NCBI RefSeq assembly: GCF_000426385.1
Contig: NZ_AUFG01000010.1
Location: 47,158-111,157 of the forward strand
Direction of reading: 5' to 3'
Source: Arsenicicoccus bolidensis DSM 15745
GTDB taxonomy: Bacteria; Actinomycetota; Actinomycetes; Actinomycetales; Dermatophilaceae
DNA: 64,000 nucleotides
Shown: one piece after another, positions 24,005-36,126 of the stretch
Layout of the letters: every line of letters starts with the position of its first letter
How positions within the stretch are numbered: position 1 is the stretch's first letter
Position numbers and translations under genes: made by a program
Notes under the pieces: model-generated
Seen by the model: only the letters and a program-made list of their open reading frames with translations
Told to the model about the DNA's origin: nothing
Database searches by the model: none

Positions 24005-25326
24005 GTGGCTTCTCCTGCAGAGGGCAGCGGTATGACGGCGCGGACCTGCCACACCTCGGGGTCGCCGCACTGCTCCGTGCCACCGCCGGAGACGCTGTCC
24101 GCACCTCCGCCCGGACCGTCGCCTCGACCGGCAGCGGGCGAGGGAGATGGGCCGGCGTCCAGCCAGCCGCCGAGGGCGGTGACGCGTTCCCGCATCGTGT
24201 GCAGGCCCAACCCCGAGGACCCCGACCCCGCAGAGCCCGCCGAGCTCGACGAGGGCGCCGGCGCTCCGCCGACCGACACCACCTCGAGCTCCAGGTCGCC
24301 GTGGGCGCGGATCCCCACGACGGCGGACCGCGAGGGGGAGTGGCGACCGACGTTGTGCAGAGACTCCTGCAGCACCCGGTGGGCGGCCTGCCCGACCGCG
24401 GCGGGCAGCGGCGGCAGCGGGTCGGGGGACACCTCGAGGCGGACCGCCAGGCCGCGGGCGCGAGCCTGCTCGACCACGCCGGCGAGGTCCTGCGGGCCCT
24501 GCAGCAGCGGGGACGAGGTCGCCGCAGGGTCGGGCCGCAGCACCGTCAGCATCGTCTGCAGCTCGCCCATCGCCTGGCGCGAGGTCGCCCGCACGACCCG
24601 CAGGGCCTCGTCGCGTGCTGCCTCGCTCTGCAGCCCCGCCTCGGCGTGGATCGCGATGGCGGACAGGCTGCCGGACAGGGCGTCGTGCAGGTCACGGGCC
24701 ATCTGCTCGCGCTCGGAGCGGCGGGCGTCGGCCTCGCGCAGCTCGGCGAGACGGGCTTCGTCGGCGGCGCGGCGGCGCTCGGCCTCGACGAGGTCCAGCT
24801 GCTTGCGGCTGGAGGCCCCCCACCAGTAGGACGTGCCGAACACGGCGAACACCGTCAGCGCCGTCAGCACGGCCAGGCGCCGGTCACGGGTCGCGGCCAG
24901 GGTGACTCCGCCGGACAGCAGGACGGCCCCGGCCACCACCCACTCCAGGTAGTCCACGACGGGACGCCGCCCGTGCAGCCCGGCCGCATAGACCAGCTCG
25001 ATGGTCACCAGCAGCGACCCCACGCTCCCGCCGAACGCCGCCTCGGCCACGAACACCACCAGCCCCAGCGCCAGGCAGGTCATCGGCCGTCGTCGCCGCC
25101 AGGCCATCAGCGCGCACAGCGCCAGCAGCGGCACCGCGTGCCACCACCGGTTGTCGGGCCCGGGCAGGCTGTCGCCCCAGATGTCGACGAGGTCGATCTG
25201 CAGGAGCAGCAGCCCCACCACCGCCATCAGCAGCGGCCCGCGCACGTCGAGGTCGACGTCGCGCCGCGGCAGGTCGGCGGTCTGGTTCACCGTGCCATTG
25301 CAGCACGCACGCCGCCCTTCCGGCAT
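24001..25326 (-). CDS. HisKA_3-type sensor histidine kinase
   Basis: The roughly 441-residue kinase has four to six N-terminal membrane helices (about 25-170), a short coiled coil ([20 protein letters not shown]), the phospho-acceptor motif [19 protein letters not shown] and a HATPase_c domain ([24 protein letters not shown]). Between the two ATPase boxes the usual G1 motif is replaced by a Ser/Ala/Gly stretch ([18 protein letters not shown]), and a Gly-rich insert precedes the end. The start is uncertain (ATG 25326 or GTG 25290; neither has a strong ribosome site). It is coupled to the regulator downstream by ATGA overlap. Confidence 0.88.
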   Translation of the reverse strand: MPEGRRACCNGTVNQTADLPRRDVDLDVRGPLLMAVVGLLLLQIDLVDIWGDSLPGPDNRWWHAVPLLALCALMAWRRRRPMTCLALGLVVFVAEAAFGGSVGSLLVTIELVYAAGLHGRRPVVDYLEWVVAGAVLLSGGVTLAATRDRRLAVLTALTVFAVFGTSYWWGASSRKQLDLVEAERRRAADEARLAELREADARRSEREQMARDLHDALSGSLSAIAIHAEAGLQSEAARDEALRVVRATSRQAMGELQTMLTVLRPDPAATSSPLLQGPQDLAGVVEQARARGLAVRLEVSPDPLPPLPAAVGQAAHRVLQESLHNVGRHSPSRSAVVGIRAHGDLELEVVSVGGAPAPSSSSAGSAGSGSSGLGLHTMRERVTALGGWLDAGPSPSPAAGRGDGPGGGADSVSGGGTEQCGDPEVWQVRAVIPLPSAGEAT

Positions 25327-25409
25327 ACGCCGAAGGATGTAGCCCCCACCCGCGAGGATCGGCCGACCGGCCGACGCGCCACGCACCCGCGCGGGCGGAG
25401 GGTCGGGGC

Positions 25410-26123
25410 ATGACACTCGCACTCCTCGGACCGCTGGTCCTGCTCGCCCTGATCGACGCCACGAGCTTCGGCACGCTGCTGATCCCCGTGTGGTTCCTGC
25501 TCACGCCAGGCCGGATCCGCGCCGCGCGGGTGCTCGTGTTCCTCGGGACGATCGCCGCGTTCTACTGGGTCCTCGGGCTGCTGCTGAGCGCCGGGGCCGT
25601 GACCTTCCTCGACGACCTGTCAGGCTGGCTCGACACCGAGACCGGGCAGCTCGCGCGCAAGGTGGTCGGGATCGGCCTGATCGCGATCGGCATCCTGCTC
25701 CCGGGCAACCGCAAGGCGCGGAGCGAGCGCGCGAACGACGGCGCCGCGACCCGCGTGAGCCGGTGGCGCGCCCGGGCCATGGGTGTCGACGCGGCCGGCG
25801 GCGGCGCGGGTGCGCTGGTGGGGCTCGCGCTCGCGGCGGCCACCGTGGAGGCGGCGTCGATGCTGCCCTACCTCGCCGCGATCGGGATGCTCAGCACGTC
25901 CCCCCTGCCGATGACGGGGCGCGCCGTGGTGCTCGTGGGCTACTGCCTCCTGATGATCGCGCCGGCCCTCGTGCTGCTCGCCCTGCGGCTGGGGCTCGGG
26001 TCACGCGTCGAGCCGACGCTGCGGCGGCTCGCGGCCTGGATGGAGCGGCAGAGCGGCGAGACCGTCGCCTGGATCCTCGCGATCATGGGCGTCCTGATCC
26101 TGCGCGGCGCCGTCTGGGGGTGA
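25410..26123 (+). CDS. Sap/GAP-family six-helix membrane protein
   Basis: The 237-residue protein has six predicted membrane helices and the GAP-family pattern: LALIDATSFGTLLIPVWFLLTPGRIRAARVLVFLG near the N-terminus and a second half-repeat after a cytoplasmic loop (about 95-130). The family includes the mycobacterial sulfolipid-1-addressing protein and GPL-addressing proteins, which help export surface lipids. The cargo here is unknown. It is divergent from the two-component system and might share its control region. Confidence 0.75.
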   Translation: MTLALLGPLVLLALIDATSFGTLLIPVWFLLTPGRIRAARVLVFLGTIAAFYWVLGLLLSAGAVTFLDDLSGWLDTETGQLARKVVGIGLIAIGILLPGNRKARSERANDGAATRVSRWRARAMGVDAAGGGAGALVGLALAAATVEAASMLPYLAAIGMLSTSPLPMTGRAVVLVGYCLLMIAPALVLLALRLGLGSRVEPTLRRLAAWMERQSGETVAWILAIMGVLILRGAVWG

Positions 26124-26250
26124 GCCCGCGGGTCATGGGCGCCTCACAGGAACCTCAACGGATCGCGATAGTCCCGCGCCGCAGAGTCGGTGGTGACCGA
26201 GGGCAGGTCGTATGTCGGACCGCCCACCGCCCCCACGCCAAGGACCGCAC

Positions 26251-28380
26251 ATGACCACGACCACACCACTCCTGCGCCGCCGCCTCTGGCCGCGCACGGC
26301 GTCGGTGGCCGCACCTGGCGCCGAGACGGCGACCGGGGCGACCGCCGGGGCGCCGGACGGCATACGGCCGGGCTCGTCCTCCGACCCGACCACCCCCTCG
26401 GGCGCGACCACCGTCGCCGGCTCCACACCCTCAGACGCGGCGGCTCCCCGGTGGGCCCGGCCGGCCCTGTGGGCCTTGCTGGCGCTGACCGCGGCCCTCT
26501 ATCTGTGGAACCTCTCGAGCAACGGCTACGCCAACGACTTCTACGCCGCCGCGGTGAAGTCCGGGACGCAGGACCTCACGGCGTGGGTGTTCGGCTCGCT
26601 CGACTCCGCGAACTCCATCACCGTCGACAAGCCCCCGGTCGCGCTGTGGCTGATGGTGCTGAGCTGCCGGATCTTCGGCTTCTCGAGCGTCGCGATGCTG
26701 CTGCCGCAGGCGCTCGCCGGCGTCGGGACCGTGGCGCTGACCGCCGCATCCGTGCGCCGCGTGTCCGGCCACGTCGCCGGCCTGGTCGCGGGGCTGCTGG
26801 TCGCAATCACCCCCGTCGCCGCGCTGATGTTCCGGTTCAACAACCCCGACGCGCTGCTCGTGCTGCTGATGACGGCCGCCGCCTACTTCGTGGTCCGCGC
26901 GATCGAGACCACCCGTGGCAAGGCGGCGCTGTGGTGGATGGTGGCGTGCGGCGCGGCGATCGGCTTCGCCTTCCTCACCAAGATGCTGCAGGGCCTGCTG
27001 GTCGTGCCGGCGTTCGCCCTGGCCTACCTCGTGGCCGCGCGGTTCTCGCTGCGCACGCGTCTCGCTCACCTGGTGGCCGCGGGCCTCGCCATGGTGGTGG
27101 GTGCCGGCTGGTTCGTCGCGCTCGTGTCGCTGTGGTCGGCGTCCTCGCGTCCCTACATCGGTGGCTCGACCAACGACACGCTGTGGGAGCTCGCGCTCGG
27201 CTACAACGGTCTCGGCCGGATCCTCGGCGGCGAGGGCAACGGTGGTGGCGGCGGTGGCGGCGGGCTGTTCGGCGGCGCCACGGGCATCACCCGGATGTTC
27301 GGGTCGGCCTTCGGTGCCGAGATCTCCTGGCTGCTGCCCACCGCGCTCGTCCTGCTCGTCGCCGGGCTCGTGGCCGCCGGCCGCGCCGCCCGCACCTCGG
27401 CCGCCCGCGCCTCCCTGATCCTCTGGGGCGGCTGGCTGCTCGTGTCGGCGCTGATCCTGTCCTTCATGGAGGGCACGGTGCACCCCTACTACTCCGTCGC
27501 TCTCGCCCCGGCCCTCGCCGCCGTCATCGCCATCGGCGGGCGCCTCGCCTGGGACCGTCGCTCGTCGCTCGTGTGGCGCGTGGCCCTCGGTGGCGCCGTG
27601 GCTCTGGCGGGCGTGTGGAGCGTCTACCTCCTGCACGTCCACGCGGACTCGTGGCTGCCGGCGCTGCGCTGGATCGCCCTGGCGGTCACCACCCTCGGCG
27701 CGATGGGCTTCGTGGCGCTGGGCGGCGAGCAGCGGTTCCGCAAGGCGGCGGCCGTGGCCCTGCTGGTCGGCTCGCTCGGCGGCCTCGCCGGCACCACCGC
27801 CTGGACGGTCGCGACGATCGGCCAGAGCCACACCGGCTCCACGCCGACGAGCGGGCCTGCCGTGGCCGGTGGCGCGGGTCGGACAGGCGGCGCTCCCGGA
27901 GGTCAGGCGCCCACGGGGCAGGCGCCCACGGGTCAGACGGGTCCGGCGCCGGCGGGGCAGACCGGCCCGAGCAGCTCGGCCAGCTCGAGCAGCTCAGCCG
28001 GCTCCAGCGGCTCGTCGACGGGCACCACCACCTCCGCCGCTGACGTCACCACGCTCCTGCAGGACGCCGGCACCACCTGGTCCGCCGCCGTCGTCGGCGA
28101 CCAGACCGCGGCGGGCTACATCCTCAGCACCGACACCGCCGTCATGGCGATCGGCGGCTGGAGCGGCACCGACGCCAGCCCGACCCTCGCGGAGTTCCAG
28201 CAGTACGTCGCGGACGGCCGGATCCACTACTTCGTCTCCGGCGGGCGAGCCGGCGGTGGCCCCGGCGGCAGCGACAGCACCTCGACCGCCTCGCAGATCA
28301 CCGCGTGGGTGCAGTCCCACTACACGGCGACGACGGTGGGCGGCACCACGGTCTACGACCTCACCTCGCCGACCAGCTGA
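26251..28380 (+). CDS. GT39/ArnT-type membrane mannosyltransferase-like protein (YkcB-like)
   Basis: The 709-residue protein (ATG 26251, AAGGA upstream) has an unusual Ala/Thr-rich cytoplasmic start (about 1-70) and ten to twelve membrane helices. The GT39 loop is ANDFYAAAVKSGTQDLTAW... SITVDKPPVALWLM, with the acidic/PP motif that binds polyprenyl-phosphate sugar. A glycine run (GGGGGGGGLFGGA) lies in an outer loop near 330. After about residue 535 a long Gly/Ser/Thr/Pro linker leads to an extracytoplasmic domain (about 600-709; AGTTWSAAVVGDQTAAGYIL). This matches YkcB-like glycosyltransferases of the cell envelope. The acceptor is unknown. Confidence 0.85.
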   Translation: MTTTTPLLRRRLWPRTASVAAPGAETATGATAGAPDGIRPGSSSDPTTPSGATTVAGSTPSDAAAPRWARPALWALLALTAALYLWNLSSNGYANDFYAAAVKSGTQDLTAWVFGSLDSANSITVDKPPVALWLMVLSCRIFGFSSVAMLLPQALAGVGTVALTAASVRRVSGHVAGLVAGLLVAITPVAALMFRFNNPDALLVLLMTAAAYFVVRAIETTRGKAALWWMVACGAAIGFAFLTKMLQGLLVVPAFALAYLVAARFSLRTRLAHLVAAGLAMVVGAGWFVALVSLWSASSRPYIGGSTNDTLWELALGYNGLGRILGGEGNGGGGGGGGLFGGATGITRMFGSAFGAEISWLLPTALVLLVAGLVAAGRAARTSAARASLILWGGWLLVSALILSFMEGTVHPYYSVALAPALAAVIAIGGRLAWDRRSSLVWRVALGGAVALAGVWSVYLLHVHADSWLPALRWIALAVTTLGAMGFVALGGEQRFRKAAAVALLVGSLGGLAGTTAWTVATIGQSHTGSTPTSGPAVAGGAGRTGGAPGGQAPTGQAPTGQTGPAPAGQTGPSSSASSSSSAGSSGSSTGTTTSAADVTTLLQDAGTTWSAAVVGDQTAAGYILSTDTAVMAIGGWSGTDASPTLAEFQQYVADGRIHYFVSGGRAGGGPGGSDSTSTASQITAWVQSHYTATTVGGTTVYDLTSPTS

Positions 28381-28454
28381 CCGAGGCCGTATGCCGGCGC
28401 CGCCCGCCCCCACCCCGCGTGAGGGCAGGCGGCCTCCGGCATACGAGCCCCCGT

Positions 28455-28499
28455 CGTTGGGGAGACAAGGTGTCGCCCAGGCAGCACCAAAGCTCCCCG
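28455..28499. repeat. Second repeat family, copy R2 (45 nt, hairpin-forming)
   Basis: Starts CGTTGGGGAGACAAGGTG and ends CACCAAAGCTCCCCG, matching R1 (23148-23192) over its ends and the GTGTCGCC/GGCAG centre. Outer bases CCGTCGT and ACGACGG extend the stem; in R1 the corresponding outer bases differ but can also pair. Confidence 0.7.
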
Positions 28500-28641
28500 A
28501 CGACGGGGCTGACAGGTGGCGCCGCGCCTCCGCAGGATCGGGGCCACTCTTGGTGGCCATCACCACCAGAAGCGGCCCCGATGTCGGGACGTCCCCACCC
28601 CTCGGCTCAAGCGCCTCCCGCCCCCTCCCAGTTCCATGCCG

Positions 28642-28706
28642 CCCCCCAAAGATCGTGAGGGTTTCGTCCAAGAAAGGTGGACGAAACACTCACGATCTTG
28701 GGGGGA
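28642..28706. terminator. 65-bp near-perfect palindrome
   Basis: Arms of about 28 bp (start CCCCCCAAAGATCGTGAG, end CTCACGATCTTGGGGG) flank the 7-nt loop AGAAAGG, with one or two mismatches. It is 10 bp from the stop codon of the - strand SRPBCC gene and is probably a bidirectional terminator. Confidence 0.65.
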
Positions 28707-28715
28707 GGGGGCGGG

Positions 28716-29207
28716 TCAGGCGAGGGCGGCGTAGCGCTCGGACAGGTCCCGGAGGTAGTCCTCGAACGGCGCCGCCTCGCGTCCCTCGATCGCGCAGACC
28801 AGGTGGTCGAGGTAGAACTCCCACCCGGGTCCGATGTCGCCCAGGGACATCTCGGCGGGGATCTGCGTGTGCCGCAACGTGATCGACGAGCCACCGTCTC
28901 GCGCCGCGCACTCCAGGGCGACGGGCCACGCGAACGGCGGCGGCGCATCCGAGGCGAGGCCGAGGCGGTGCGGGCGGGAGCACTCGGTGATGCGCATCCC
29001 CATCGTCGGGGATCCCTCCTCGCTCGCCATCGTCACCTGGATCGTGGCGCCGACGCGGCCCTCGCCCGACCACGGGCCGTACCACCGGGCGGTGCGGTCG
29101 GACTCGGTGATCCAGGACCACAGCTCCTCGACGGGGATCGCGACGTCTCGGGTCAGGGTGAGGGTCAGGCCGTCGTCGTGCGAGACGGTGCCGTGCAGCT
29201 CGTGCAC
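28716..29207 (-). CDS. SRPBCC (AHSA1/START-like) domain protein
   Basis: The 163-residue protein begins GTG 29207, one base after the stop of the upstream VOC gene, with GAGG overlapping that junction. It shows the helix-grip pattern: TRDVAIPVEELWSWITESDRTARWYGPW, central strands, and a long C-terminal helix (GWEFYLDHLVCAIEGREA). AHSA1-like proteins bind small hydrophobic ligands in a cavity or act as antitoxin-like accessory proteins. It is probably co-translated with the VOC protein, and both may lie under the divergent TetR regulator. Confidence 0.85.
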   Translation of the reverse strand: MHELHGTVSHDDGLTLTLTRDVAIPVEELWSWITESDRTARWYGPWSGEGRVGATIQVTMASEEGSPTMGMRITECSRPHRLGLASDAPPPFAWPVALECAARDGGSSITLRHTQIPAEMSLGDIGPGWEFYLDHLVCAIEGREAAPFEDYLRDLSERYAALA

Positions 29208-29208
29208 C

Positions 29209-29976
29209 TCAGGCCTCGGCGGGCAGGTCGCCGGTGCCCTGGAAGAGGCCGAACGGCGCGCCGCCGGGCGTGGTCAGGTGCACGAACCGTCCGAAGGGGA
29301 TGTCCATCGGCCCCATCGTCACCGACGCGCCGAGCGACCGGGCGCGGGCCGTCATGGCGTCGAGGTCCTCCACGAGCAGGTAGGACACCCAGTGCGGGTC
29401 GTCGACCTCGGTGCAGGCCCCGATGGTGAAGTGGCCGTCGTCGCCGAGCCTGGCGAGCAGCACGCCGTCGCCCATCGGCTCGGTGGCGAAGCCGAACAGG
29501 TCGCGGTAGAACGCGGCGGACCGCTCGACGTCGCCGGTGAGGCAGTCCTGCCAGCACGGGAAGCCGAGCTCGTCGACCGCGCCGTATCCCACGATCCCCG
29601 TCGCCTGCCAGAAGGCCACGGTGACGCCGCCGGGGTCGGTGACGACGGCCATGTGGCCGTGACCGGGGATCTCCGTGGGCTCCTTGAGGATCGTGGCGCC
29701 GAGCTCCTGCGCCCTGGCCACGGTCGCCTCGACGTCGTCGGTCGCGAGATAGAGGGAGGCCAGGTCGTGCTGCTGCCCGGGCATTTCCGTGCCGATGCCG
29801 AAGACATAGCGGTCGTCGCGGTGGGCGACGGTGTAACCGCCGAACTCCGGTGTGCCGTCGGGGATGTCGTAGCCCAGCAGGTCCCGGAAGAAGGTCGCGG
29901 TGGCGGGGATGTCGCCGACCCACAGGTCGAGCCAGGTGGGGGTGCCGGGGGTCTGGGCCGTGGTGCGTGCGGTCAT
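29209..29976 (-). CDS. Two-domain VOC (glyoxalase-fold) protein
   Basis: The 255-residue protein contains two VOC modules (about 12-125 and 140-250), each with the paired beta-alpha-beta layout: TWLDLWVGDIPATATFFRDLLGYDI and PCWQDCLTGDVERSAAFYRDLFGF. The ends of both modules (TDPGGVTVAFWQATG; TTPGGAPFGLFQGTG) are typical. Related proteins are often annotated as bleomycin-resistance or hydroxylase-like, but the ligand is unknown. ATG 29976 is preferred. It is divergent from a TetR regulator (30070), whose operator probably lies in the 93-bp gap. Confidence 0.88.
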   Translation of the reverse strand: MTARTTAQTPGTPTWLDLWVGDIPATATFFRDLLGYDIPDGTPEFGGYTVAHRDDRYVFGIGTEMPGQQHDLASLYLATDDVEATVARAQELGATILKEPTEIPGHGHMAVVTDPGGVTVAFWQATGIVGYGAVDELGFPCWQDCLTGDVERSAAFYRDLFGFATEPMGDGVLLARLGDDGHFTIGACTEVDDPHWVSYLLVEDLDAMTARARSLGASVTMGPMDIPFGRFVHLTTPGGAPFGLFQGTGDLPAEA

Positions 29977-30069
29977 GGCGGTGCTCCTTGCGGACGGTGG
30001 AAGGGGGGCCGATGACATCGTGGGGGGTGCCACGGGGTAGGATGTGAACACCGTATACATGGAGGTGTG
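29977..30069. promoter_or_regulatory. Divergent control region with likely TetR operator
   Basis: The gap between the VOC gene (-) and the TetR gene (+) contains GTGAACACCGTATACATGG around 30044-30062. This is the only AT-containing, partly palindromic stretch (core GTATAC) and lies just before the regulator's ribosome site. Auto-repression and control of the VOC/SRPBCC pair are inferred. Confidence 0.4.
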
Positions 30070-30696
30070 ATGACCGCAACACCCCGCAGGTCCAGCTATC
30101 ACCACGGGGACCTCAGGGCCGCCCTGCTGCGCGAGGCCATCGACGTCTCCCGCACGAGCGGCCCCCACGCGGTGACCCTGCGTGACATCACGCGGCGGGC
30201 GGGGGTGTCCGTCAACGCCGCCTACCGTCACTTCGCGGACCGGGACGCGCTCATGCTGGTCGTCGCCGGGCACGGCCAGGGGATGTCGGCACGCGCCATG
30301 GAGCGCCGACTCGACGCCCTGCACGAGCCCGCCGGACGGGACCGGATGCGGGCCGTCGGGCTCGGCTACATCGACTTCGCGAGGGCGGATCCGGGGCTCT
30401 TCCAGGCGGCCTACCTCGAGCCGGTCGACCGGGCCCGCACCGAGGATCCGGTCGCCTACGGTGACAGCGGGCGGACGCCATACCAGCTGCTGTCCGACGC
30501 CCTCGACCAGATGGTGGTCGACGGCAGCCTGCCCCCGGAGCGGCGCCTGCACGCCGAGGTCCCGGCCTGGTCGGCGGTGCACGGCTTCGCGATGCTGGTC
30601 GTCCAGGGTCCGCTGCGCGAGCTGCCGCCCGAGGCGGTGGACGCGTTGTCGGAGCGGGTGGTCGACAGCATCGTCGTGGGGGTCACGCAGGTATGA
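30070..30696 (+). CDS. TetR/AcrR-family repressor
   Basis: The 208-residue protein (ATG 30070; GGAGG four bases upstream) has an N-terminal TetR helix-turn-helix (about 10-60): SYHHGDLRAALLREAIDVSR and VTLRDITRRAGVSVNAAYRHFADRDALM. A helical ligand-binding domain follows (about 65-205), of the TetR_C type seen in WHG-domain regulators. The inducer is unknown. It is transcribed divergently from the VOC/SRPBCC operon, its probable target. Confidence 0.92.
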   Translation: MTATPRRSSYHHGDLRAALLREAIDVSRTSGPHAVTLRDITRRAGVSVNAAYRHFADRDALMLVVAGHGQGMSARAMERRLDALHEPAGRDRMRAVGLGYIDFARADPGLFQAAYLEPVDRARTEDPVAYGDSGRTPYQLLSDALDQMVVDGSLPPERRLHAEVPAWSAVHGFAMLVVQGPLRELPPEAVDALSERVVDSIVVGVTQV

Positions 30697-30764
30697 CGGA
30701 CCGCCCGTCACCCGTCCGGACGCATCCCGCCCGGCGGTGAGGGCGGGCGTCGTACGGTATCCCG

Positions 30765-31517
30765 GTGCCTGACCATCTCCCGCCCCCCGTGGCGCTCGGC
30801 GACGTCGCACGCCGCGGCCCGCAGCGGGGCCAGGCCGTCCTCACCGACGCGTCCGCCCACGTCGACGCCGTCCTGACGGCCGTCGCCGCCCTCGATCCCG
30901 TCGCCCTGGGGAGCGCGCTCGACGACGCCTTCGCCGCGGGCTCGGTCGAGCACGTCATCCAGCTCGTCCTCATGCCGCTGCTCCGCGAGATCGGTGACCA
31001 GTGGGAGAGCGGACGGCTGGGCGTGGCGCACGAGCACCTGGCCAGCGGCGTCCTCGCGCGACGGCTGTCGGCGCTGGCGCTCGAGGTGGAGCCCGGCACG
31101 CGCCACACGGCGGTGCTCGCCTGCCCGCCCGGGGAGCGGCACGACCTGGTGCTCAGCTGCTTCGCCCTGCTCCTGCAGCGCGAGGGCTGGCGGGTGCTCC
31201 TGCTCGGCGCGGACACCCCCACCGCGGCCATCGCGGTGACCTGTCGTCAGTCCTCGGCCGACCTGCTGGTCCTGGCCGGCTCCCGCCCCTCGGTCTTCAC
31301 CTCGCGGTCGGCGAGCATGCGCCGGCTGTGCGCGCAGTACCGCACGGCCCTCGGAGGTGGTGGGGCCCGTCCCGAGGTCGCGCGCGAGCTGGGTGCGGCG
31401 CTGCTGCCGCCCGATCCCGTGCAGGCCGTCGACGTGGCGGCGCGTCTCGTGCGCGAGCCCGGTCCGGGGCCTGCCTCGATGGACGTCGCCGACGACTCCT
31501 TCGCGGGCGCCTCCTGA
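30765..31517 (+). CDS. CarH-like cobalamin-binding protein without a DNA-binding domain
   Basis: The 250-residue protein matches the C-terminal two-thirds of MerR-type B12 photoreceptors. A four-helix B12-binding_2 domain (about 30-105) carries Trp80, Glu90 and His91 in the W-x9-EH arrangement used by CarH to cap adenosylcobalamin. The Rossmann B12 domain (about 112-220) has CPPGERHDLVL, with His126 as likely lower ligand. The MerR helix-turn-helix that normally precedes these domains is absent: the first 25 residues are proline-rich. It starts GTG 30765. It might act through protein contacts, for example with the TetR regulator just upstream, but that is speculation. Confidence 0.8.
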   Translation: MPDHLPPPVALGDVARRGPQRGQAVLTDASAHVDAVLTAVAALDPVALGSALDDAFAAGSVEHVIQLVLMPLLREIGDQWESGRLGVAHEHLASGVLARRLSALALEVEPGTRHTAVLACPPGERHDLVLSCFALLLQREGWRVLLLGADTPTAAIAVTCRQSSADLLVLAGSRPSVFTSRSASMRRLCAQYRTALGGGGARPEVARELGAALLPPDPVQAVDVAARLVREPGPGPASMDVADDSFAGAS

Positions 31518-31654
31518 GGTCTGTGGGGGACTCGTGGAGCCTGTCCCGGGAGCGCTGACCGGCCGCTCGCCGGGCGTCTGCCTCCTGGGCATGGTCGGGG
31601 TCTGTCGGTCCTGGTGGCTAGGGTGGGGCAGTCGGGGTGGTCGAGGAGGTCTCA

Positions 31655-35164
<3,510 letters not shown>

Positions 35165-35172
35165 AGGGGGCC

Positions 35173-35198
35173 CCAGGCCTCCCGGTGGCGGGGGCCTG
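35173..35198 (+). terminator. Terminator hairpin after the SNF2 gene
   Basis: CCAGGCC (35173-35179) pairs with GGCCTGG (35192-35198), extended inward by CCC/GGG pairs. It starts nine bases after the SNF2 stop codon. Confidence 0.6.
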
Positions 35199-35292
35199 GA
35201 TCAGCGGTCGTCATACGCCCGAATGGGTGAGGAAAGAGGGGGGCAAACCCGAACGTTCCTCACCGTGCGTGTCCACGGCGGACACTGTGCTC

Positions 35293-36126
35293 ATGTCGAC
35301 ACCGACGTCGCCCGGCCACGAGCCCGGCGCCATGCAGCAGAGCTCCGCCCACCAGCCGCAGGGCTGGTTCGCCGCACCACCCTCGGGACCGCCCCTCGAC
35401 CGGAGCTTCCGGACGCTCGGCACGGCGCTGACCGTGCTGATCGGGCTCGTGGGACTCCTCGAGCTCGCCCAGCTCGCCGGGGGCATCCGGATGCTGCGAC
35501 TCCTCGGCGAGGTCGGTTCCGGCCGCGAAGGGCTCGACTCCGACCTCGACGCCGCGGACCGCCTCACCCTCCAGCTGCTCGTCCCCTATCTGCTGCTCCT
35601 GCTCGCCGCCGGCATCTGCTGGCTGGTCTGGCAGCACCGGCTCGCCTCGAGCGCGAGGGTCGACCGTCGCGCGGTGCGGCGGTCGCCGGGCTGGCACGTC
35701 GGGTCGTGGTTCATCCCCGTCGCGAACCTGTGGTTCCCCTTCCAGAACCTCAGGGACCTCGACCGCGGGCTCGGGCACTTCTCCGACCGGGATCGGCGCC
35801 CGCCCCTGGTGGCGTGGTGGGTGCTCTGGCTGCTCGGCCTCGTCGTCAGCCGCATCGCGACGGCGATGAGCTCCATGGCCGACACGCGTCTGGAGGCCGG
35901 TCAGGTGGGGGACGCGGTGTCGCTGATGTCGTCGTCCGTGACGATGGACCTGGTGGGCACCATCCTCGGTGCCGTGTCGGCGATCCTCGCGATCCTGGTG
36001 GTCCGCAACCTCACCGAGCGCGCGACCCGGCCCGCCGACACGCCCTGGACCAGCCCCGACACGCACGTGCAGGACGACCCGGGGACGCCGGGGACCCCGG
36101 GGACCACGGGAGGGGCCGTCGGGTGA
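35293..36126 (+). CDS. DUF4328 membrane protein (first of a pair)
   Basis: The 277-residue protein (ATG 35293) has a Pro/Gln-rich cytoplasmic start, then four to five membrane helices: about 37-55, 95-115 (LLVPYLLLLLAAGICWLVWQHRLASSARV), 135-155 (SPGWHVGSWFIPVANLWFPFQNLRDLDRGL), 175-195 and 220-240. The WxxxR and WxxPxxNLxxPxxxxxDL patterns are the DUF4328 hallmark. The function of the family is unknown. The C-terminal tail repeats Gly-Thr-Pro. It overlaps the next DUF4328 gene by GTGA, suggesting a heteromeric pair. Confidence 0.82.
   Translation: MSTPTSPGHEPGAMQQSSAHQPQGWFAAPPSGPPLDRSFRTLGTALTVLIGLVGLLELAQLAGGIRMLRLLGEVGSGREGLDSDLDAADRLTLQLLVPYLLLLLAAGICWLVWQHRLASSARVDRRAVRRSPGWHVGSWFIPVANLWFPFQNLRDLDRGLGHFSDRDRRPPLVAWWVLWLLGLVVSRIATAMSSMADTRLEAGQVGDAVSLMSSSVTMDLVGTILGAVSAILAILVVRNLTERATRPADTPWTSPDTHVQDDPGTPGTPGTTGGAVG

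Larger units (their letters stand above)
28381..28715. other. Gap of 335 bp between convergent genes, packed with inverted repeats
   Basis: No gene is seen. Four structures follow one another: CGTATGCCGG (28388-28397) against CCGGCATACG (28436-28445); the R2 repeat hairpin (28455-28499); an imperfect hairpin near 28543-28583 with ATCGGGGCC/GGCCCCGAT ends; and a long palindrome at 28642-28706. Together they probably act as terminators for the GT39 gene (+) and the SRPBCC gene (-). Confidence 0.6.
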
